A DNA stretch of 20,443 nucleotides from Candidatus Delongbacteria bacterium (GTDB lineage: Bacteria > UBA4055), in the NCBI GenBank assembly GCA_016937995.1, contig JAFGVM010000048.1, positions 1-20,443 of the forward strand. Reading direction: 5' to 3'. The notes under the pieces were generated by a model that searched no databases, was not told where the DNA came from, and saw nothing but the letters and a program-made list of their open reading frames with translations. Both the position numbers and the translations under genes were made by a program. Each line of letters starts with the position of its first letter. Within the stretch, counting starts at the first letter, position 1. Positions 16,597 to 20,443 of the stretch are shown piece by piece.

Positions 16597-18219
16597 CTAG
16601 TCCACCTTAGGTCCGTGTTCAATGAGCGATCTACCTTCATCATTTGTAGCACATTTATTAAAGTTCTGAATAAATTTTCTTGCAAGGTCTTTGGCAGCTT
16701 TATCAAAATCCTCTTCGTTTGCCCATAACATTCTTGGGTGTAGAAGTTTTTCGTCAACATCCTTCACTGATCTTGGTACAAAAAGACCAAATGTACTGGT
16801 TTTATGAAATTCCTCTTTTTCCAATGATCCATCAATGATAGCATCAATGATAGCTCTAGTTGCTTTTAAACTTATTCTGTTACCAACTCCGTATCCTCCA
16901 CCAGTCCATCCCGTGTTTACAAGCCACGCAGTTGATCCATGCTCTTCCATCTTTCGAATGAGTTCCTGAGCATATACTGTTGGATGCAATAACAGGAATG
17001 CAGCTCCAAAACATGCTGAGAATGAAGGAACAGGTTCTGTAATTCCCCTTTCTGTCCCTGCTACTTTTGCTGTATATCCACTAAGGAAATAATACTTTGT
17101 CTGTTCAGGTGTAAGTTTAGCAACAGGTGGCAGAACTCCGAACGCATCTGCTGAAAGAAAGATAACATTCTTAGGATGTCCAGCTTTTGAAACCGGTTTT
17201 ACGATCTTTTCTATATGGTATAACGGATATGAAACTCTTCCATTCTGTGTTTTTGAAACATCTGAGAAATCTATTTTTCCTGTTTCAGGATCAAATACAA
17301 CATTTTCTAGCAACGCATCTCTTTTGATCGCATTGTAAATATCGGGTTCTTTCTCTTTATCCAAATCTATAGTTTTAGCATAACATCCACCTTCAAAGTT
17401 GAAAATACCTTCGTCATCCCAACCGTGTTCATCATCACCGATAAGATATCTTTTCGGATCAGCAGATAAAGTAGTTTTACCTGTTCCTGAAAGACCGAAA
17501 AATAATGCTGTATCCCCTTCCTCTCCCATATTTGCAGAACAATGCATAGCTGCTATATGCTTCAATGGTAAAAAGTAGTTCATCATTGAAAAGAACCCTT
17601 TTTTTATTTCACCACCATACCATGTACCACCAACTACAGAAAGCCTTTTGTCTATGTTAAATACTGCAAATACATCGCTATTTAAGTTTTGCTCTTTCCA
17701 GTCAGGATTTGTTGTTTTACATGCATTAAGCATTACAAAATCAGGTTCAAAGTCTTTCAATTCCTCCTCAGTTGGACGAATAAACATATTTTTTACAAAA
17801 TGAGCCATCCATGCTACTTCTGTAATGACCCTGATCTTTAATCTGGTATTTACATTCGCTCCGGCATAACCATCCTGAACATAAAGCTTCTTACCTGACA
17901 GTTGTTTTCTACCCAGACCGTATAAGTGATCCCAAACTTCATTTGTTATTGGTTTGTTGTCCGAAACCATATTCTCAGCATCTTTCCACCATACGTGTTC
18001 GCAGCTTTCTCCACCGCATACAATGTACTTATCCTTAGGTGACCTACCGGTAAAAATACCTGTATCCACCGTAACTGCTCCAAGATCTGTTACATAACCT
18101 CTTTCATATCCTTGCAAAGATGGATCTGTTTCATGCCTGAATAATTCATCATAAGATAGATTGTGAAATACTTCCTGAGGATCATTAATTCCATATTTAC
18201 TTAGATCAAGTTTGCTCAT
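16597..18219 (-). CDS. pckA: Phosphoenolpyruvate carboxykinase (ATP)
   Basis: PckA interconverts oxaloacetate + ATP with phosphoenolpyruvate + CO2 + ADP in the cytosol, for gluconeogenesis or, in many anaerobes, for CO2 fixation toward succinate. At 540 aa it has the same length as the E. coli enzyme. Seen are the kinase-1a P-loop GLSGTGKTT (242-250), the metal and phosphate segment GDDEHGW, the PEPCK-specific '[12 protein letters not shown]' near residue 56 and '[12 protein letters not shown]' near the C-terminal third. These define the ATP-using, not the GTP-using, family. An AAGGC ribosome site precedes the ATG. It is a single-gene unit with its own terminator, facing away from the small plus-strand gene. 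With mutAB nearby, a succinate-propionate metabolism is plausible. Confidence 0.97.
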   Translation of the reverse strand: MSKLDLSKYGINDPQEVFHNLSYDELFRHETDPSLQGYERGYVTDLGAVTVDTGIFTGRSPKDKYIVCGGESCEHVWWKDAENMVSDNKPITNEVWDHLYGLGRKQLSGKKLYVQDGYAGANVNTRLKIRVITEVAWMAHFVKNMFIRPTEEELKDFEPDFVMLNACKTTNPDWKEQNLNSDVFAVFNIDKRLSVVGGTWYGGEIKKGFFSMMNYFLPLKHIAAMHCSANMGEEGDTALFFGLSGTGKTTLSADPKRYLIGDDEHGWDDEGIFNFEGGCYAKTIDLDKEKEPDIYNAIKRDALLENVVFDPETGKIDFSDVSKTQNGRVSYPLYHIEKIVKPVSKAGHPKNVIFLSADAFGVLPPVAKLTPEQTKYYFLSGYTAKVAGTERGITEPVPSFSACFGAAFLLLHPTVYAQELIRKMEEHGSTAWLVNTGWTGGGYGVGNRISLKATRAIIDAIIDGSLEKEEFHKTSTFGLFVPRSVKDVDEKLLHPRMLWANEEDFDKAAKDLARKFIQNFNKCATNDEGRSLIEHGPKVD

Positions 18220-18272
18220 TCTTTTGCCTTTTATTTATTATTTTACAGCATTCTCGTAACTTAGAGCATAAA

Positions 18273-18300
18273 GTTATAAACAATTAAAAAAATAATACAA
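18273..18300 (-). promoter_or_regulatory. Candidate pckA promoter
   Basis: On the minus strand TTGTAT (18295-18300) is followed after 16 nt by TATAAC (18273-18278), leaving a 5' leader of roughly 45 nt before the pckA ATG. The surrounding 130 bp are very A/T-rich, so chance matches are easy. Confidence 0.35.
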
Positions 18301-18368
18301 ATATTTTTTTAGGTATTTTTTTTAAAGTTTTTTAACTTCATTTAAACAACATTTAAAATGAGAAAGCT

Positions 18369-18665
18369 ATGGATCCTTCTTGGCAAGTAATAATAGGCAT
18401 TGGTATTGGTGGGTTGATCTTAGTCTTGTATGGCTTTTATAAAGATTATTTGAAAGCATGTAAAGAAAATCATGAGAATCAAACCATGGCGAAATGGTCA
18501 ATTGTATTCGGGCTTTCTGGATTATTCATTATTGGAGTTGGTAGTATAATTGGTTTGATCTTGGGATTCATATCCAAGAATGGGAAGAAGCATAAAGCCT
18601 TGTCCAATATTGGAATTATTTTGAGTATTCTGACATTGCTGCCCTGGATAGGGGTACTTATTTAA
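18369..18665 (+). CDS. Small DUF4190-like membrane protein
   Basis: This 98-aa protein has three hydrophobic segments (about 7-25, 42-68 and 78-98). The second and third, with glycine-rich 'GLSGLFIIGVGSIIGLILGFIS' character, resemble the DUF4190 family of small membrane proteins of unknown function. A short charged loop (about 26-41) with Lys, Glu and His separates the first two. The ATG has only a weak GAGAAAG in front of it. It is the only plus-strand gene here, divergent from pckA and convergent with the exported protein gene, whose stop is 14 bp away. The steady hydrophobic pattern and own upstream region make it likely real. Confidence 0.65.
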   Translation: MDPSWQVIIGIGIGGLILVLYGFYKDYLKACKENHENQTMAKWSIVFGLSGLFIIGVGSIIGLILGFISKNGKKHKALSNIGIILSILTLLPWIGVLI

Positions 18666-18679
18666 GGTCCCTAAGTTTA

Positions 18680-19195
18680 TTATGTCGCACCTTGAACTAC
18701 CTGGGTTGAGTTCTTTTTATCATTCTCCCCCCAATAAGTTTTAATTGTAAATATATAGGGCTTTTCCGGTAAACCGTAACCCCGTTTTTCAATTACTTTA
18801 ATAACACAATCCTTCAACATTTCTGAAACCTCAACTAAAGAAATATTTTCGACCAATTGATGTTTAAAAGTTTTTGAACAATCAATCATAACATCAAATT
18901 TTCCTTTGCTTATATATTCACAGGTTATTTTGAAATTACATAATACTGCTACGTTAATTTCTGGAACAGGAATAGTTGTTTGTTGTAAAGGTTTCGTAGG
19001 TTTTGCAATTGATGTAATCATTGCTTCTGGAACTGCCCCTGAAACAATAAATGGCACTTCTTGTATATGAATGTCACAATCATCCAAGGAGTTCCATACT
19101 TGATATATCTTAGTAAGTGAATTCATTGTAGCAAACAAACAAGTCGATAGTAGACTTATCGATAAAATGATTGTTATTGATGACAGTAGCTTCAT
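18680..19195 (-). CDS. Exported protein of unknown function
   Basis: I do not recognise this 171-aa protein. It starts with a signal sequence (MKLLSSITIILSISLLSTCLFA); cleavage after the final Ala is likely, and LSTC is a poor lipobox match, so lipidation is possible but doubtful. The mature part has a Pro/Thr-rich stretch (about 65-80 'AKPTKPLQQTTIPVPE'). An alternating beta-like region follows ('INVAVLCNFKITCEYISKGKFDVMIDC', with three spaced Cys), then a helical segment and a hydrophilic end. I chose the ATG at 19195, which has AGGA about 7-8 nt upstream; the frame is open ten codons further to 19225, but that would overlap the promoter. It is a single-gene unit convergent with the DUF4190-like gene. 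Confidence 0.65.
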   Translation of the reverse strand: MKLLSSITIILSISLLSTCLFATMNSLTKIYQVWNSLDDCDIHIQEVPFIVSGAVPEAMITSIAKPTKPLQQTTIPVPEINVAVLCNFKITCEYISKGKFDVMIDCSKTFKHQLVENISLVEVSEMLKDCVIKVIEKRGYGLPEKPYIFTIKTYWGENDKKNSTQVVQGAT

Positions 19196-19217
19196 TATAA
19201 ATTTCCTATCTAATATT

Positions 19218-19260
19218 TTATACATAACACTTTTGGATACTTTTGGTCAAGCAAAAGTAT
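19218..19260 (-). promoter_or_regulatory. Promoter of the exported-protein gene overlapped by an inverted repeat
   Basis: On the minus strand TTGACC is followed after about 18 nt by TATGTATAAAAT, a reasonable sigma-70-like promoter. A perfect 9-bp-arm inverted repeat, ATACTTTTG (19237-19245) and CAAAAGTAT (19252-19260), overlaps the -35 hexamer, and a further CAAAAGTG copy sits just downstream. No T-run follows, so an operator is more likely than a terminator for the amidase gene. Confidence 0.45.
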
Positions 19261-19275
19261 CAGAATAAAAAATCC

Positions 19276-20052
19276 TTAATACAAATCCACTCTGCGATCA
19301 TCTAAGCAGGTGATCTGCTTTCTGTATTCTATAACATTTTTAATATCTATCTCAGCAGATTTGTAGTCATCCAGTTCACTGCATTCTATTAAAAGCTCTC
19401 CATCGGGAGCGATTACCATAGAGTTCCCAGCATATGTATAATGTTCTGTTGAATAAGATGCTCTATTACAAGTAACGAAATAACACTGATTTTCAATAGC
19501 TCTGGCAAAACATAATTTCTTAAAAACATCTGTCCTTGCATGAGGCCATGCTGCTGGAAGGATTATCAGGTCAGCACCTTTACGATACAATGCTCTTAAA
19601 CTCTCAGGAAACCTAAGATCATAACAAATATTAATGCCAATTTTCCAGCCTTTATATTCAAAAACAGGAAGATCATCTCCTTGAGTAAAATAAATATCTT
19701 CATTCAGTAATTTAAAAAGATGAGTTTTATTGTAATGACCGATTATTTCTCCATTACCATCAATAAAAATAGATCTGTTATATCGTTTTCCGTTATCATT
19801 GGTCGAAATTGTCCCAAGTATAAGAGCTGTCTTTTTCTCTTTGCATAATCCTGAAAACTTTTTAATAACTTCTTCTGCTTTATCAGCCCATTTATATATA
19901 TTCTCTTCTTTATAACCGGGAATAAACAATTCAGGAAAAACCGCGATACCATCTATTAAGGAATCATTATTCATAAAAAGATCTAATGCCTTATTGAAAT
20001 TATCCTCGGTGTGCTTTTCATTAACTGATATTTGTAAAAGGTGTATTTTCAT
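19276..20052 (-). CDS. Nitrilase-superfamily carbon-nitrogen hydrolase (Nit2/YafV-like amidase)
   Basis: This 258-aa cytosolic enzyme belongs to the nitrilase superfamily, whose members hydrolyse amides or related C-N bonds. The catalytic triad is complete: Glu in FPELFIPGY (about 40), Lys in NKTHLF (about 109) and Cys in NICYDLRFPE (about 143). ICYDLRFPES, the short length and the lack of extra domains point to the Nit2/YafV omega-amidase branch, which cleaves alpha-ketoglutaramate and related acids; the exact substrate is inferred. I chose the ATG at 20052 with GGGA 6 nt upstream, rather than the GTG four codons earlier. The symporter gene ends 66 bp upstream in the same direction, so the two may share a transcript. 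Confidence 0.87.
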   Translation of the reverse strand: MKIHLLQISVNEKHTEDNFNKALDLFMNNDSLIDGIAVFPELFIPGYKEENIYKWADKAEEVIKKFSGLCKEKKTALILGTISTNDNGKRYNRSIFIDGNGEIIGHYNKTHLFKLLNEDIYFTQGDDLPVFEYKGWKIGINICYDLRFPESLRALYRKGADLIILPAAWPHARTDVFKKLCFARAIENQCYFVTCNRASYSTEHYTYAGNSMVIAPDGELLIECSELDDYKSAEIDIKNVIEYRKQITCLDDRRVDLY

Positions 20053-20118
20053 AGTTGATCCCACTATTCTTTCAGAAATTTACATTTATAAAAATGCTTT
20101 TGCAAACCTAAAGAAAAA

Positions 20119-20443
20119 TTATATCCGATTTATTAACTTTTTATTCTTTTTTTTATTTTCAACAAAATTACCAATAATAATAAACACTATTGCAGAAACA
20201 ACAGCTCCGTAAGTTTTATCAACTGAAAACCATCCGAAACTTTTTCCGAAAACGCATGCAAAAATTGTTAATGTTCCACCTATAAAAGCATATATTACTC
20301 CTGTTTCAGTGATCCAGTTCTTTTTATAGATACCGAATATTATCACGATAGCTCCTATAGCCCTGATCGCATAAGAAATATAAGCCGCATCAAGTACGCT
20401 TTTACCCACATAGATCGCAAGAGGGATCGTGATGATATTAACA
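20119..20443 (-). CDS. Sodium:solute symporter, C-terminal end (cut by window edge)
   Basis: The frame is open to the right edge and gives 107 residues of C-terminus. Three hydrophobic segments are visible. 'AAYISYAIRAIGAIVIIFGIY', followed by 'ITETGVIYAFIGG' and a lysine-rich tail, is the pattern at the C-terminus of sodium:solute symporters (SSS family). A GTG at 20409 could look like a start, but the frame continues upstream with more membrane-type sequence (VNIITIPLAIYVG), so this is a fragment of a longer gene rather than a small protein. The solute is unknown. No terminator follows, and the amidase gene lies 66 bp downstream. Confidence 0.75.
   Translation of the reverse strand, partial: VNIITIPLAIYVGKSVLDAAYISYAIRAIGAIVIIFGIYKKNWITETGVIYAFIGGTLTIFACVFGKSFGWFSVDKTYGAVVSAIVFIIIGNFVENKKKNKKLINRI

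Noticed and set aside
16575-16760. 61-codon open frame overlapping the 3' end of pckA
   Set aside because: It overlaps the coding sequence in another frame and runs into the terminator region; there is no domain evidence.
1-20443. CRISPR arrays, tRNA or rRNA genes, transposases, toxin-antitoxin pairs
   Set aside because: No regularly spaced repeats, cloverleaf-like sequence, rRNA-like stretches or matching protein motifs were found on reading both strands.

Overview
The window reads as core chromosome of a low-GC (roughly one third G+C by eye) Gram-negative bacterium of the FCB group. Four things suggest this: a secreted beta-propeller protein ending in a 'QNYPNPFN' Por/type IX secretion tail, a lipoprotein with acidic residues right after the lipid-bearing cysteine, a signal-peptide beta-barrel protein, and a TAnnTTTG-type promoter in front of the methylmalonyl-CoA mutase genes. 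Candidates are Delongbacteria, Cloacimonadota, Calditrichota or Ignavibacteria; the sequence alone does not decide between them.

Layout. All but one of the genes lie on the minus strand, so transcription runs from high to low coordinates. From left to right: the N-terminal part of a P-type cation ATPase cut by the left edge (1-908); a 445-bp gene-free stretch rich in inverted repeats; a DjlA-like membrane J-protein; RadC; aspartate 1-decarboxylase PanD with a clear terminator; a small YodC/DUF2158 protein; a full-length ABC exporter; a large surface lipoprotein with a duplicated Ig-like unit, preceded by a beta-barrel protein; the mutB-mutA pair (transcribed mutA then mutB); the 867-aa BNR-repeat secreted protein; an MFS permease; ATP-dependent PEP carboxykinase; a divergent small membrane protein (the only plus-strand gene); an unrecognised exported protein; a nitrilase-family amidase; and the C-terminal end of a sodium:solute symporter cut by the right edge.

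Metabolism. Methylmalonyl-CoA mutase and ATP-type PEPCK occur together in organisms that run the succinate-propionate route. The window therefore fits propionate formation or use coupled to PEP/oxaloacetate exchange, but the epimerase, decarboxylase and mutase chaperone are not present here. The ABC exporter, MFS permease, P-type ATPase and symporter are separate transport functions.

The least ordinary material is between the genes. A family of short hairpins with a GTAG (or GCAG) tetranucleotide at the foot occurs at 5705-5728, 8172-8228 (two in tandem) and 12523-12624 (two facing each other, forming a 102-bp element with perfect 16-bp inverted ends). This is the architecture of REP/BIME elements. 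Several members also double as intrinsic terminators. Other dispersed-repeat-like sequences lie at 1107-1250 and 8235-8252, and one seems to have been absorbed into a coding sequence as a domain linker (12898-12946). No CRISPR array, tRNA, rRNA, transposase, phage gene or recognisable defence system was seen, and I found no convincing undescribed multi-gene system.
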